38,272 nt of DNA. Origin: an uncultured Lentisphaerota bacterium. Its GTDB lineage: Bacteria > Verrucomicrobiota > Kiritimatiellia > CAIQIC01. The notes under the pieces are model-generated. The model ran no database searches. It was not told where the DNA came from and saw nothing but the letters and a program-made list of their open reading frames with translations. Shown one piece after another: positions 24,011 to 34,136 of this stretch (its first letter is position 1; each line of letters starts with the position of its first letter). The DNA is taken from assembly GCA_903896925.1 (NCBI GenBank), contig CAITZM010000062.1:1-38272 (forward strand), in the 5' to 3' direction. A program made the position numbers and the translations under genes.

Positions 24011-25940
24011 CCCTTTGCCCATGCGGCGCTTGCAGGCGGTCGTCCTGGCGCGGGACGAACGGGAGGTGCTCCGCAGTCTGGGCGCTTTGGGCGTGCTCCA
24101 CCTGACCCGCTCCGCTGCCGGGGCGGCCCTTGCGGAACCGGCCGACCACCGGGAAGCGCTCGCACGTTGCGACCGCCTCCTGGCGCGCATCCACGAACTG
24201 GCCATGGCACCCGCAGCCGGACCGTCCGCGACACTGACGCCCGACGAAGCCGAGGAGCAGGTCCACCACTGGGAGACACGCGTGACCGACTTGCGGCAAC
24301 GCCGGCAGGCCGCCATACAGCGGCGCGATACGGCGGCGGCGCTCGACGAACGGATGGCGCCGTACCAGGAACTGGAACTTCCGCTGGATCAGGTGGGTGC
24401 GCTGGAGTTCCTCCATTTCGTCACCGGCAGCCTCCCTGTTGGAAAGCTGGAGGCGCTGCTGGCGGCGGTCGGCGACAACGTGGCGCTGCTCCCATTGCCG
24501 GTGCGGAACGACCGGCAACCGTTGGTTGCTTTGACCCCGCGCGCAGGCCGTCCGGCGCTCGAGACGGCGCTGCGGCTGGCGGGTTTTCGAGCGGAACAAC
24601 TGTCGGTGCCGGCGGCGGGTGGACTGGAGCAGGCGCGCGCGGACGTGGCGCAGGTGGAGGCCGACTGGGCGACGTTGTGCGCGGAAGCCGCGCCGGCGCT
24701 GGCGGCGGCGGAACAGGCGGTGCGCAGGGAGCGCTCGCTGCTGGAGGCGGAGCAGCAGTTTCTGCGGACGGCGGCGGCCGTGCTGCTCACGGGCTGGGTG
24801 CCGGAGACGGAGAGCGCCGCGGTGGAAAGCCTGGTGCGTGAAAAAACCGGCGGCCGGTGCGCGATCGCATGGCGCGCGGCGGAGGCGCTGCCGGAAGAAC
24901 AGGTGCCGGTGTTGTTGCGTCCGCCGCGTTTGCTGCAGCCCTTTGCGCTGCTCGTGGAAGCTTTCGGCCTGCCGCAGTACCGGGAGGTCGAACCGACGGT
25001 GTTCATGGCGCTCAGCTACTTGCTGATGTTCGGCATGATGTTCGGCGACGTGGGGCACGGCGCGGTGCTGGCGTTGGCCGGCTGGCTCGTGTGGCGGACC
25101 GGCCGGCGCGCGGGCCTGCTGCTGGTGTTTGCCGGGCTGGCCAGCTGCGGCTTCGGCGTGCTGTATGGCAGCTACTTCGGCCTCACGGCCTTGAAGCGCT
25201 ATGCGCTCTGGCACGACCCGCTGGAAGGCGATCCGCTCGACTTGATGCTGCTGGCGGTCGGTTTCGGCGCGGTGCTGATCAGCCTGGGACAAATCCTGAA
25301 CATCGTGAACCGTTTCCGGCGGGGCGACATCGTCAGCGGCCTGCTCGACAAATGCGGCGTGCTGGGCGTGGTGTTCTACTGGGGCACGCTGGCGCTGGTG
25401 ACAAAGTACGCGGCCTTCGCAGCCCACGGCCTCGTAAAGTGGGCGCTCGTCCTGTTCATCGCGGTGCCCGTGGCGGGCTGGATCCTCAAGGGGCCGCTGG
25501 CCTACCGGCTGCGCCGTCGTGCGGGGCAGCCGCCGGAGGCCGGCGGCCTCGGCGGCGCCCTCGCGGAATCGGCCGTCGGCGCCTTCGAAGCCCTCTTCCT
25601 GTACCTCGCCAATACCATCAGCTTCGTGCGTCTGGCGGGCTTCGCGATGAGCCACGCCGCCCTGCTGCTGGCGGCGTTCCTGCTGGCGGCGGAACTGCAG
25701 CAGGCGGGCGGCAGCGGGACGTTCTGGGGCGTGCTCGTGATCGTGGCCGGCAACGTGGTGGCCATCGTACTGGAAGGCCTGGTGGCGGCGGTGCAGGCCT
25801 TGCGGCTGGAGTACTACGAATTCTTCGGAAAGTTTTTCTCCGGCGACGGCCTGGCGTTCCGGCCGTTCCGCATGGATGGCGCGCCGGACGTCAGTCCATC
25901 TGCTCGGCACGATAGGCTTCCAAGCCCCAGTTCTCGATGA
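24003..25940 (+). CDS. ntpI: V/A-type ATP synthase subunit I (membrane stator a)
   Basis: Ion-conducting stator subunit of 645 residues. The N-terminal half is cytoplasmic and helical (MRRLQAVVLARDEREVLRSLGALGVLHL). The C-terminal half has about seven membrane helices, with the conserved PTVFMALSYLLMFGMMFGDVGHGAVL and NTISFVRLAGFAMSHAALL, where the essential arginine lies. Normal length for bacterial and archaeal forms. Last gene of the operon; its final 50 bp overlap the 3' end of the convergent aldolase gene, and the last 20 or so residues (DGAPDVSPSARHDRLPSPSSR) look like an added tail. Confidence 0.92.
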   Translation: MFNPLPMRRLQAVVLARDEREVLRSLGALGVLHLTRSAAGAALAEPADHREALARCDRLLARIHELAMAPAAGPSATLTPDEAEEQVHHWETRVTDLRQRRQAAIQRRDTAAALDERMAPYQELELPLDQVGALEFLHFVTGSLPVGKLEALLAAVGDNVALLPLPVRNDRQPLVALTPRAGRPALETALRLAGFRAEQLSVPAAGGLEQARADVAQVEADWATLCAEAAPALAAAEQAVRRERSLLEAEQQFLRTAAAVLLTGWVPETESAAVESLVREKTGGRCAIAWRAAEALPEEQVPVLLRPPRLLQPFALLVEAFGLPQYREVEPTVFMALSYLLMFGMMFGDVGHGAVLALAGWLVWRTGRRAGLLLVFAGLASCGFGVLYGSYFGLTALKRYALWHDPLEGDPLDLMLLAVGFGAVLISLGQILNIVNRFRRGDIVSGLLDKCGVLGVVFYWGTLALVTKYAAFAAHGLVKWALVLFIAVPVAGWILKGPLAYRLRRRAGQPPEAGGLGGALAESAVGAFEALFLYLANTISFVRLAGFAMSHAALLLAAFLLAAELQQAGGSGTFWGVLVIVAGNVVAIVLEGLVAAVQALRLEYYEFFGKFFSGDGLAFRPFRMDGAPDVSPSARHDRLPSPSSR

Positions 25941-26967
25941 ACTCGCGCGCTCTGTCGCTCATGAACTGCACCCCGCCGAACGCGGCCGCGAGCTGCACCA
26001 CCAAGGCGCCATCCTGCGCCAGCGCCAGCGCCAGTTCCGCCTTCTTCTGGCTGGTGCCGACCCCGAAGACGCCGAGCGGCGTGCTGATGATCCTCGGCGC
26101 GTAACCGTGGTTCCGGCGAAACGCCTCGATGTTGGCGCGGTCCGGCTCGCCGATGAACGGATAGCTGTTGGCGTAGAAAATATGATCCGGCGAGAGCGGG
26201 CCGGGCGCCACGGCAAACCTTCCCGAGTACGCGATCCCTGCCGCGTGGCTGCACAGCGCATCGCGCAACTGCGCCTGCACATTCTCCACCATGATCGGCA
26301 GCGCCGGCGCGGCCACCGGAAGCACGGGGGGGAGACCGGCGAGGGCATACCGGTTGCGCAGGGCCAGCATCACGCGGCGATAGATCGCGCGGATGCCGTC
26401 GGCGGTGTCGGCGGTGACGAGCATGCCGTGGTTTTCCAGCAGCAAGAGCGACGGCGGCTGGCCGTGTTGGCCGGCATAGGCGAGCAGGCGGCGCCGTACG
26501 TCCATGCACAGGGCGTAGCCGGGATCGACGTAAGGAATCCAGAGCGCGTCCGGAAACAGCTCCGCGCACGCCTGCGCGCCGAGCCGGGAACAGGTCAGGC
26601 CATTGACCAGGGCGGGATGAACGCGGACCACAAACGTGCCGTGGAGCACCTGGTGCAGGGGCGCCTCGACCGAGGGCCGCGCGGTCACGCCCGGCTTGAG
26701 CGCCATGGTCATCACGTTCCGGATCTGCGCCTCGCCCTCGAGGGCACGGGGCGGTTCGGCCAGCGTGAAGAGCCTGCCCAGCGCAGCCCGGTCCATCGCC
26801 AGAAAAGACCCCGGTTGCAGGCTGGCGAGCGTCAGGCCGGACGGCTTGACCCACAACGTGTCCTCTGTCTTGCACGAGGCGTTGCCGCCGCCGCCCTTGA
26901 CGTAGTCGGGCGTGCCAAATTCATGGGAGAGCTCCGTGAGGGTGCGTAACAGTTCGCTTTTATTCAT
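25891..26967 (-). CDS. Class II aldolase/adducin-family protein
   Basis: A 358-residue metal-dependent aldolase-like protein. N-terminal KGGGGNASCKTEDTLWVKPSG is the phosphate/substrate loop of the family. A His-containing segment APLHQVLHGTFVVRVHPALVNG and LLLENHGMLV match the metal-binding region. It is longer than fuculose- or rhamnulose-phosphate aldolases (about 210-270) and resembles the aldolase domain of longer sugar-acid or rhamnulose-phosphate enzymes. The substrate is unknown. ATG 26967 (MNKSELL) is chosen over an upstream frame start at 27039. It converges on the ATPase operon with a 50-bp overlap of coding ends. No operon partner is visible. Confidence 0.8.
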   Translation of the reverse strand: MNKSELLRTLTELSHEFGTPDYVKGGGGNASCKTEDTLWVKPSGLTLASLQPGSFLAMDRAALGRLFTLAEPPRALEGEAQIRNVMTMALKPGVTARPSVEAPLHQVLHGTFVVRVHPALVNGLTCSRLGAQACAELFPDALWIPYVDPGYALCMDVRRRLLAYAGQHGQPPSLLLLENHGMLVTADTADGIRAIYRRVMLALRNRYALAGLPPVLPVAAPALPIMVENVQAQLRDALCSHAAGIAYSGRFAVAPGPLSPDHIFYANSYPFIGEPDRANIEAFRRNHGYAPRIISTPLGVFGVGTSQKKAELALALAQDGALVVQLAAAFGGVQFMSDRAREFIENWGLEAYRAEQMD

Positions 26968-27015
26968 ATCGACCTCGCAAGGTAAGCGACCCTTTCTAGC
27001 ACGGAGGCCACCATT

Positions 27016-27212
27016 TTCCAAGCCTTGGATAACCCCCATCGTAATGGGTCAGTTACAGGGAGTGCTGTTGTAGGGGCTTCGCTTGCGAAACCCGCCTGCG
27101 GTGAGCGTGCCTGCATCGAGCCCGTCGAGATGTCGAATCCGTGGGCGTCGGCCAGCGATGCCCCTACGTAACTGACCCATTACCCCCCACCCTTGCTTTC
27201 CAAGGCTTGGAA
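27016..27212. repeat. Nested palindromic intergenic element
   Basis: Outer arms TTCCAAGCCTTGGA (27016-27029) and TCCAAGGCTTGGAA (27199-27212) are exact inverted copies. Inner arms GTAATGGGTCAGTTAC (27041-27056) and GTAACTGACCCATTAC (27168-27183) form a perfect 16-bp inverted repeat. The core between has a GTAGGGGC/GCCCCTAC pair as well (about 27070 and 27159). The layout looks like a non-autonomous transposable or REP-type unit with no coding capacity. Confidence 0.68.
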
Positions 27213-27238
27213 GAAGCAGAGCCCCAAGTTCCTTGCAT

Positions 27239-27278
27239 AAAAAAAGCGTCGCATCGCACACTTGCACAAGTGTGCGAT
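27239..27278 (-). terminator. Likely terminator of the arsenic/mercury operon
   Basis: Read on the minus strand: a perfect 12-bp stem ATCGCACACTTG/CAAGTGTGCGAT with a 2-base centre (27253-27278), 20 bp after the acr3 stop codon, followed after 7 bases by a run of seven T (27239-27245). The gap between stem and T-run is longer than usual, so the efficiency is uncertain. Confidence 0.55.
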
Positions 27279-27298
27279 CTGGAGGGAAGCGCGGCGTT

Positions 27299-28377
<1,079 letters not shown>

Positions 28378-28381
<4 letters not shown>

Positions 28382-30624
28382 TTTTTCTCCAGTGATGCGG
28401 GCAGGGTCTCGACGAAGGCGCGGATTTCGTCGCGGACGCGGCGGTAGTGCGCGAGCGCCTCTTCCTCGGTCTGGGCCGACTTGGCCAGTTGTGGCGGATC
28501 GTCGAAACCGACATGGACGATCCTGGCTTTGCCGGGAAAGAGCGGGCAGTGCTCGTTGGCGTGACCGCAGACCGTGACGACGTAGTCGAAGTGAATCGGC
28601 CCCAGCTCCGCGACGGTCTTGGAGGTGTGCCCGCTGATGTCCACGCCGGCCTCGGCCATGACCCGGACCGCGCGCGGGTTCAGACCGTGCTTTTCGATGC
28701 CAGCGGAGAAGATTTCAAGTGCGTCGCTTTTCAGCGCGCGCGCCCAGCCTTCGGCCATCTGGCTGCGGCAGGAATTGCCGGTGCAGAGGAACAACACTTT
28801 CGCTTTCATTTTCTTCTCCGGTTCTAGTGCCAGTGCCTTCGCGTCCGACGGAGGTCTGGTCAGTTGGCGCAAACCTTCAACGCCCGTTGGTTCGTGGATC
28901 AGCCAAGGCACGACCGCAAAGTGGTTGGCCAACTGCCGGGCCTCTTCGATAAACCGCCGCTCATTGTCCTGACGGGTTCGTAGCAGAGCATGCCGAAGTT
29001 CAAGCGGCGTTAGACTTTGGTTGATAATCCATGCGTACGGCTTGATGCCGGCGCGTTGTAAATCCGCCTGCAATTGCGCGGCTTCGTGCACCGGCGTCGC
29101 CTCGGGCAAGGTCACGATGAGCACCTTGCTGAACTCCGGATCGCGCAGCCGCGGCAGGAGTTGCCGGACCGCCTCGGGCAGGTCGCTCTGCTTGCGCAAC
29201 ACTTCGCGATGATAGGCTTCCGTCGCGTCCAGCAGCAGCAGCGTGTGGCCGGTCGGCGCGGTGTCCAGCACGACGAAACCCGCCTGCCCCATGTCCACCT
29301 TGGCGGCAAACGCCCTGAACACGGCAATCTCTTCCGTGCAAGGGGAGCGCAGGTCTTCCTCCAATAACTTCCGACCCTCCGCGTCCAGGTCCGCACCGGC
29401 CGCCGCCATGGCTTCCCGGGCATACGCGGCGGTTTCCACGGCGGGGTCAATGCGGCTGACGGAGAGATTCGGCACAGACGCACCCACGGCCTGCACGACA
29501 TGCGCGGCCGGATCGGTCGTCGTCAGGTGCACGCGATGCCCCCGCGCGGCCAGTTCGACGGCGATGGCCGCGGCCACCGTCGTCTTGCCGACTCCGCCTT
29601 TGCCCATGGTCATGATTACGCCGCGCCCCTGCGACTCGATTTCTCGGACCAAGGCGGAGAGGAGCGGCCACGACTCCTGGGCGCTGGAGGCGAGCGCTGG
29701 CATCAGCGCAGGACGGGCAGCGGGCGGCGTGGACACGGCCCGGATGGCGCCCAGGCCGGTGACGTTGAAGGCCAGCAACGGAATCTCCGTGCGCGGCAAG
29801 GACTCCAGGCCCGCGGGCATCTGGGCGAGCGCTGCACGCTGGCGCGCGGCCATGGCGCGCGCCACCGGATCCTCGTCGCCAGCGTCGAAGAGCCCGTTCA
29901 ACAGGAGGCGGATATTGGTGAGACCCAGTGCACCGAGTTCTCCGCGACTGCGCTCCGCCTCGGCCAAAGCCGTACGCTCGGGCCGGCTGACCAATGCCAC
30001 CTGGGTGCGGGTCGCATCGGCCATGCACTCCAGTGTCTTGGCATATAGCGCGTGCTGAGCTTGGAGTCCCGCCAACGGACCCAGGCAGGAGGTGCCGCTG
30101 GTGTTCGTGTTCAAGAACGTGTTCCACGCCGCCGGCAGTTGGAGCAGACGCAGGGTATGGCCGGTAGGCGCCGTGTCGAACACGATATGATCGTAGGCCT
30201 GCGTAGCTTCCGGCTGGCCCAGAAAGCGGGAGAATTCGTTGAACGCTGCAATCTCCGTGGTGCAGGCGCCGGACAACTGCTCCTCGATGCCCGCCACCAG
30301 CGCGGGCGGCAGGGTGCCGCGATAGGGCGCGAGCACGCGCTCGCGGTAGGTTTGGGCCGCAGCCTGGGGATCGATATCCAACGCCCACAGCAGGGGCACC
30401 GCGTCCAAGGGCTGGGGCACAGAGCTCAGCTTCGCGCCCAACACCTCGCTCAAATTCGACGCCGGGTCCGTGCTGATCAGCAGCACGCGGCGTCCGCTGT
30501 CCGCCAGGGCCACCGCCGTGGCGCAGGACAGCGTGGTCTTGCCGACCCCGCCCTTGCCGGTGAAGAACAGAAAACGCGGAGCGGCCTGGACAAACGACAG
30601 AAAGTCACTGGCGCGATTCTTCAT
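28378..30624 (-). CDS. arsA-arsC: ArsA arsenite ATPase fused in frame to an ArsC-type arsenate reductase
   Basis: A 748-residue protein. Residues 1 to about 600 are a full two-half ArsA: P-loops FTGKGGVGKTT (about 23-30) and MGKGGVGKTTVA (about 345), two DTAPTGHTL switch motifs, and the three As(III)-binding cysteines in GACTTEI, TSCLGPL and SPCTEEI. A linker (ALALEPEKK) leads at residue 606 into a complete thioredoxin-coupled ArsC of the low-molecular-weight phosphatase fold: LFLCTGNSCRSQMAEG with C614 and C619, then CGHANEHCPLFPG with C686 and C693. Known roles: ArsC reduces arsenate to arsenite, ArsA energises its export. ATG overlaps the arsD stop (ATGA at 30621) and the stop overlaps the acr3 start. 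An internal ATG may also make ArsC alone. Confidence 0.92.
28807..28819 (-). promoter_or_regulatory. Possible internal ribosome-binding site and start for ArsC
   Basis: On the minus strand GGAG (28816-28819) is followed after 6 bases by ATG (28807-28809), the codon for the first residue of the ArsC domain (MKAKVLFLC). If used, it would give a separate 143-residue ArsC ending at 28378 besides the fusion. Confidence 0.45.
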
Positions 30625-30944
30625 GCGGAGGCCGCCTTCGCAGGTGTGAGGCCGGCCAGCGCCGCCAGTTCAGCCTTGCCGGGATAGGTGCCACGGCTGA
30701 CGATTTCGCCCTCCACCAGAATCAGCGGCAGACAGCCGGTGCCGTCGGCGTTGACCGTCTGCACGACCTTGGCATTGGCGGCAAAGGCTTCGTATTGCTG
30801 GGCCGGATTATAGCGCTGCACCTCGATGCCCTGCTCGCGCAACCACGCCAGCGCCGCACTGAACTCGACGAGTTTCTTGTCCACCTTGGGGCCGCACACG
30901 CCGCTGGAACAGCACATGGGCTGGTCGAAGACTTCCAATTTCAT
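30621..30944 (-). CDS. arsD: Arsenic metallochaperone ArsD
   Basis: A 107-residue protein that hands As(III) to ArsA and may act as a weak repressor. The start MKLEVFDQPMCCSSGVCGP holds the CC and C residues (C11, C12, C17) that bind As(III). Thioredoxin-like fold, with the conserved TGCLPLILVEGEIV. ATG has AAGGA 8 bases upstream. The stop overlaps the start of the arsA-arsC gene (ATGA). It follows hgcB by 50 bp in the same direction. Confidence 0.93.
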   Translation of the reverse strand: MKLEVFDQPMCCSSGVCGPKVDKKLVEFSAALAWLREQGIEVQRYNPAQQYEAFAANAKVVQTVNADGTGCLPLILVEGEIVSRGTYPGKAELAALAGLTPAKAASA

Positions 30945-30994
30945 AAGCTCATTCCTTTTGAATTAAACGTCGGCAACTCCTGCTCCGCACGCGC

Positions 30995-31291
30995 CTAGGA
31001 GGCCTTCGGGGCACAACAGCAATCATCGCCTCCGCAACAGGTTTCCTTGCCGGTGAGCAGGCCGTTGATGATCGCCTCGGCGCAGCCGACGCCACTGTTC
31101 ACGGCAATGGCGTTGACCGGACAGTTTAGAGCGCACGCGCCGCACTCCATGCAGGCGTCGCGATCCGCGATGTGCGCCTTCTGGTTCTCGATGGTGAACA
31201 CGCCGTGCGGACAGACCACCGCACACAGCTTGCACCCGATGCATAGGCCCTCATCGAGTCGCAGCGAAAGATCTTTGGATAGATACTTCAT
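30995..31291 (-). CDS. hgcB: HgcB, ferredoxin partner for mercury methylation
   Basis: A 98-residue protein with two [4Fe-4S] motifs: CIGCKLCAVVCP (C17, C20, C23, C27) and CMECGACALNCP (C47, C50, C53, C57). A lone cysteine follows in GVGCAEAIINGL (C70) and the C-terminus has vicinal pairs (TCCGGDDCCC). This set is the HgcB signature; HgcB is thought to reduce the corrinoid cobalt of HgcA and to bind Hg(II). I start at ATG 31291 with GAGG 8 bases upstream; an ATG three bases earlier is also in frame. The stop of hgcA lies about 10 bp before it, so hgcA-hgcB are coupled, as in all known methylators. Confidence 0.93.
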   Translation of the reverse strand: MKYLSKDLSLRLDEGLCIGCKLCAVVCPHGVFTIENQKAHIADRDACMECGACALNCPVNAIAVNSGVGCAEAIINGLLTGKETCCGGDDCCCAPKAS

Positions 31292-31301
31292 CATAACCAC
31301 C

Positions 31302-32369
31302 TCACCATCCCGGCAGGAAACCCGCCACCGTCCACGCCACCAGCCCCGCAAGCCCGATCGCAATCTGTGCGGGCAACGCCACGCGCACCTCGCGTCGCAC
31401 CCCGGACGGCGAGGTGAAGGTCGTCGAACCGGTGAACTTGAGGAGCAGGTGGGAAGCCCCGGCCGCGAGCAACAGGATCCACGCCGTGGTGCGCAGCACA
31501 GACCAGGCCGGCCCCGCCAGCCAAAGACCGGGAACGGCCAAGGCGACACCCAGGCAGGCTCCCTTGATGGAAAAAGCGCGCGTCGGCAGCCACGGAAGCA
31601 GCAGCGGCCCGAGGAGGCTGGCCAACGCGCCGGTCAGCACAAACAGCAGGAACACCAGGATGCCACGGTGCTCAAACCCGGACCAGAAGTGGCCTGCGGT
31701 GGGGACACAGGCCAGCAGCGCCAGCGCAAGGCCGAGCAGCAACAGCTGCTTGAAATAGAGCACCAGTTCCAGCGGGGCCACGGCTAGCCGCTCGTGCCAG
31801 CTGAAGCGGATGCGGCGCATGGCCGGTGTCGCCTGCAGATCAGCTTGCAGGAAGGCGGCGATATCCGTGGCATAAACCGAACCGTAGACCACCGCAAAGC
31901 CGGTTTGCCTCCGGACCTCATGGGCGGCGACGCCCGGCGCCCCCAGTTGAGGCAGGATGAGCCGGCGATGCGTGACCCGCTCGTGCAGCCGACACTCATT
32001 GATCTTGCGGACCAGTTCGTCGGTGCCGAACGTGCCTTTGCCGGCCGCGCACCAGACGTTGATCCCCTTGGTATCCAGCACCAGAAGCCAGGCGTTCAGG
32101 CCGGTCAGCGCACGGCGCAAGTGATCAAAGGAAAGTTTGTAGTTCGCCGTGACCAGGACCGGTGCGTCCGATCCAGGCGCGCCCAGCGCGTACAAGCCCG
32201 GGGTCACGCGGTAGCCCATCCGCCCGATGTTCAGCCGCACGCCGATGGCGCCCAGATGGTCACCGAGGGTCCAGGCGGAAGCCGTGCGGCCAAGCTTTGC
32301 AGCGCCAGCCGCGGACCCCAAGTCCGTGTCAGGCAGCGAGCATGTTTGCGTTGAGCAGGGGCTGTTCAT
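31302..32369 (-). CDS. hgcA: HgcA, corrinoid methyltransferase for mercury methylation
   Basis: A 355-residue membrane protein. The N-terminal domain (about 30-180) is a corrinoid-binding domain like the one in the CO dehydrogenase/acetyl-CoA synthase corrinoid protein, with the diagnostic cap-helix NVWCAAGKGTFG; C107 is the cysteine that would ligate cobalt and give the methyl group to Hg(II). The C-terminal half has five predicted helices at about 201-222, 236-258, 268-286, 294-312 and 331-350, the HgcA layout. Known role: HgcA with HgcB makes methylmercury in anaerobes. The ATG overlaps the stop of the CcdA-like gene before it (ATGA at 32366), so it is translated as part of the arsR-headed operon. 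No truncation is seen. Strong call. Confidence 0.95.
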   Translation of the reverse strand: MNSPCSTQTCSLPDTDLGSAAGAAKLGRTASAWTLGDHLGAIGVRLNIGRMGYRVTPGLYALGAPGSDAPVLVTANYKLSFDHLRRALTGLNAWLLVLDTKGINVWCAAGKGTFGTDELVRKINECRLHERVTHRRLILPQLGAPGVAAHEVRRQTGFAVVYGSVYATDIAAFLQADLQATPAMRRIRFSWHERLAVAPLELVLYFKQLLLLGLALALLACVPTAGHFWSGFEHRGILVFLLFVLTGALASLLGPLLLPWLPTRAFSIKGACLGVALAVPGLWLAGPAWSVLRTTAWILLLAAGASHLLLKFTGSTTFTSPSGVRREVRVALPAQIAIGLAGLVAWTVAGFLPGW

Positions 32370-33070
32370 TGAAAGGTGGCCAATACGTAGAAACCCGCGA
32401 CGAGGAGCAACACGCCGGCGACAACCCGGATCACTGGCTCCGCCTTTTGCGCCTTGAGGGAGGCTTTGCCGAAGGCCACGCCAAACAAGATGGCTCCGAG
32501 CGGCAGGCTGAATCCCACGCCGAACGCCGCCATGAGGAGCATCCCCCAGAGCGTATGGCCCAGCAGGACGCTGGTGCCGATGACGATGAAGATGCCAGGA
32601 TTACAGGGCAGAGAAGAGGCGGCTACGCCCCCGCCCATCAGCAGACCTACCATGACCGTGCCTAGCATGCCCTTGGCTGAGGGCCGTGTTCCCGGTTTGC
32701 TTGCGAACTGCGGCAATTTTACGGGCAATAACCTGAGTGCCAGAAGGCCCAGAATCACGGCGATGACACCCGCGAACAGCTTCCAATAGCTGCCCAGCAG
32801 CGCTTGGGCGGCCTGCCCGACAAACCCGGAGACAAAGCCCAACACGATCAGCGCCAGCGTTGTCCCCGCCATGAAGGAGAGGGCGGACACGCTGGCGGTG
32901 CGCCGGTCAGCATCCTGCCGAGTGCCCGAATAGGCCACCAGCATACCCATCGCCGGCAACGTGCAGCAAGCGCTGGCCACTGCACTCACCAAGCCCAGGA
33001 GAAAGGCCAGCGGCAAGGCTGCCGGGCCCATGCTCGCCGCTTTAAGCGTTTCTGTAACCCAGGTCAGCAT
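32366..33070 (-). CDS. CcdA/DsbD-like thiol-disulfide membrane protein
   Basis: A 234-residue protein with about six membrane helices. It has a cysteine pair in SACCTLPAMGM near the first helix and a cysteine in SSLPCNPGI near the fourth, matching the two-cysteine mechanism of DsbD/CcdA proteins, which carry electrons from cytoplasmic thioredoxin across the membrane. It sits between a Cys-rich thioredoxin-like membrane protein and hgcA. Its stop overlaps the hgcA start. A role in keeping thiols reduced for arsenic or mercury chemistry is inferred. Confidence 0.75.
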   Translation of the reverse strand: MLTWVTETLKAASMGPAALPLAFLLGLVSAVASACCTLPAMGMLVAYSGTRQDADRRTASVSALSFMAGTTLALIVLGFVSGFVGQAAQALLGSYWKLFAGVIAVILGLLALRLLPVKLPQFASKPGTRPSAKGMLGTVMVGLLMGGGVAASSLPCNPGIFIVIGTSVLLGHTLWGMLLMAAFGVGFSLPLGAILFGVAFGKASLKAQKAEPVIRVVAGVLLLVAGFYVLATFQ

Positions 33071-33082
33071 GCCTTGTGTTCC

Positions 33083-33766
33083 CTACTTGCAGCCGCCCGG
33101 TCCACAGCCGCCTGCACCACAGGCACCAGCGCTTGATGCGGCCACATAGGCTTGGACAAGCTTTGCTTCGGTAATCTCACCAGACACGGGAACCATGCCG
33201 CGTCCCTTGACCATCGCAAGCACACCCGGCGGGGTCATCTGCGCCGTAATTTGCGCATAGTCTTGAGAATCCATCTTCAGCGTGAATATTCCGACCTTGG
33301 TGCCCGACTGCGTTTCAATTGTCCGGACAGCCCCGAGGATTTGTTCCGCTGGCGACTTGTTGGCGACCTCATTCTTGCCGGTGATCAACATGAAGACCGC
33401 GGTTGTATCGGCGGCCACCGTGTTCAGTTCAGAAAGGGTCCCGATCGTTTTGATGACCTTCATGTTCGCGGGAGCTGCTGGCTCTTTCACTACGGCCGGA
33501 GCTCCGGCGACAGGCGCTGGCGCTGTGGGTGGCACCGCTGCATAGCTAGCCGTGGCCTTTTCAGAAGAAGCGCTGTTGTTTTTCAAGACAGCCTTCACAA
33601 CCATCGCCCCGGCGGCCACCAACACAACGGCCCCCAGCACCCAGCGCATTTTACCCGGTGCCTTGGTTTCATGGCATCCGCAATCGGAACCACAACAGGC
33701 TGACGCTTGTTGTTTCAGCGCTTCCATGTTGTCAGCCGGCTTGGGCTCTTCATTATTTGTCGTCAT
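33083..33766 (-). CDS. Cys-rich membrane-anchored thioredoxin-like protein
   Basis: A 227-residue protein. The cytoplasmic N-terminus has a cysteine cluster ACCGSDCGCHET (C24, C25, C29, C31), then one membrane helix (41-61), a Pro/Ala-rich linker, and a domain of about 115 residues resembling a thioredoxin-type fold without an obvious CXXC. The C-terminus is Cys/Gly-rich (GACGAGGCGPGGCK). I know no exact family. It has no signal peptide cleavage site and should be anchored by its N-terminal helix. Its Cys clusters at both ends suggest metal or thiol binding. The next gene begins 12 bp downstream in the operon. Confidence 0.65.
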   Translation of the reverse strand: MTTNNEEPKPADNMEALKQQASACCGSDCGCHETKAPGKMRWVLGAVVLVAAGAMVVKAVLKNNSASSEKATASYAAVPPTAPAPVAGAPAVVKEPAAPANMKVIKTIGTLSELNTVAADTTAVFMLITGKNEVANKSPAEQILGAVRTIETQSGTKVGIFTLKMDSQDYAQITAQMTPPGVLAMVKGRGMVPVSGEITEAKLVQAYVAASSAGACGAGGCGPGGCK

Positions 33767-33791
33767 CGGTCAGGTCCCCTTCTGGTTGAGT

Positions 33792-34076
33792 TCATCCGCA
33801 ACAACTTTTACCACCCGGCGTCGGCTGGCCCTCACAGTACGGCGAACCGGCCTGGGTCGGCGCATTCAAAACACCCTTCGTAAACTCGCGCATGGCCGCC
33901 ATGGAACCCTTTGCGACCATCTGTCCCACCTCCAACGCCAGACGGATCAGGTCGGTGTCCAACCCCAGCGCTTTGGCCTTGCTCACGTGATAGGTCAGGC
34001 AGGGCTGACAATGGGCGCCGATCGATGCGCCAACCGCAATCAGTTCCTTGACTTGCTCATCCGTTAGATTTTTCAT
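33792..34076 (-). CDS. Small carboxymuconolactone decarboxylase-like (AhpD-type) CXXC protein
   Basis: A 94-residue protein with SIGAHCQPCLTYHVSKAKALG: C23, C26 and H30 form the AhpD-type redox site. The rest matches the small carboxymuconolactone-decarboxylase fold. It ends with an extra tail, SPYCEGQPTPGGKSCCG, with three cysteines. Most such proteins in arsenic operons are thought to be thiol reductases or peroxidases. ATG 34076 has AGGA 8 bases upstream; an earlier start at 34127 is less likely. Second gene of operon A, 60 bp after arsR. Confidence 0.8.
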   Translation of the reverse strand: MKNLTDEQVKELIAVGASIGAHCQPCLTYHVSKAKALGLDTDLIRLALEVGQMVAKGSMAAMREFTKGVLNAPTQAGSPYCEGQPTPGGKSCCG

Positions 34077-34136
34077 CGCGTGTTCCTGCTGGTTGCTCCG
34101 CCACTTACACGACGGCACGCCTCGCACCGGCCGCCT

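Noticed and set aside
30995..31549. Longer version of the HgcB frame starting at 31549
   Set aside because: The added N-terminus is Arg/Pro-rich and overlaps the end of hgcA; the ATG at 31291 has the ribosome-binding site.
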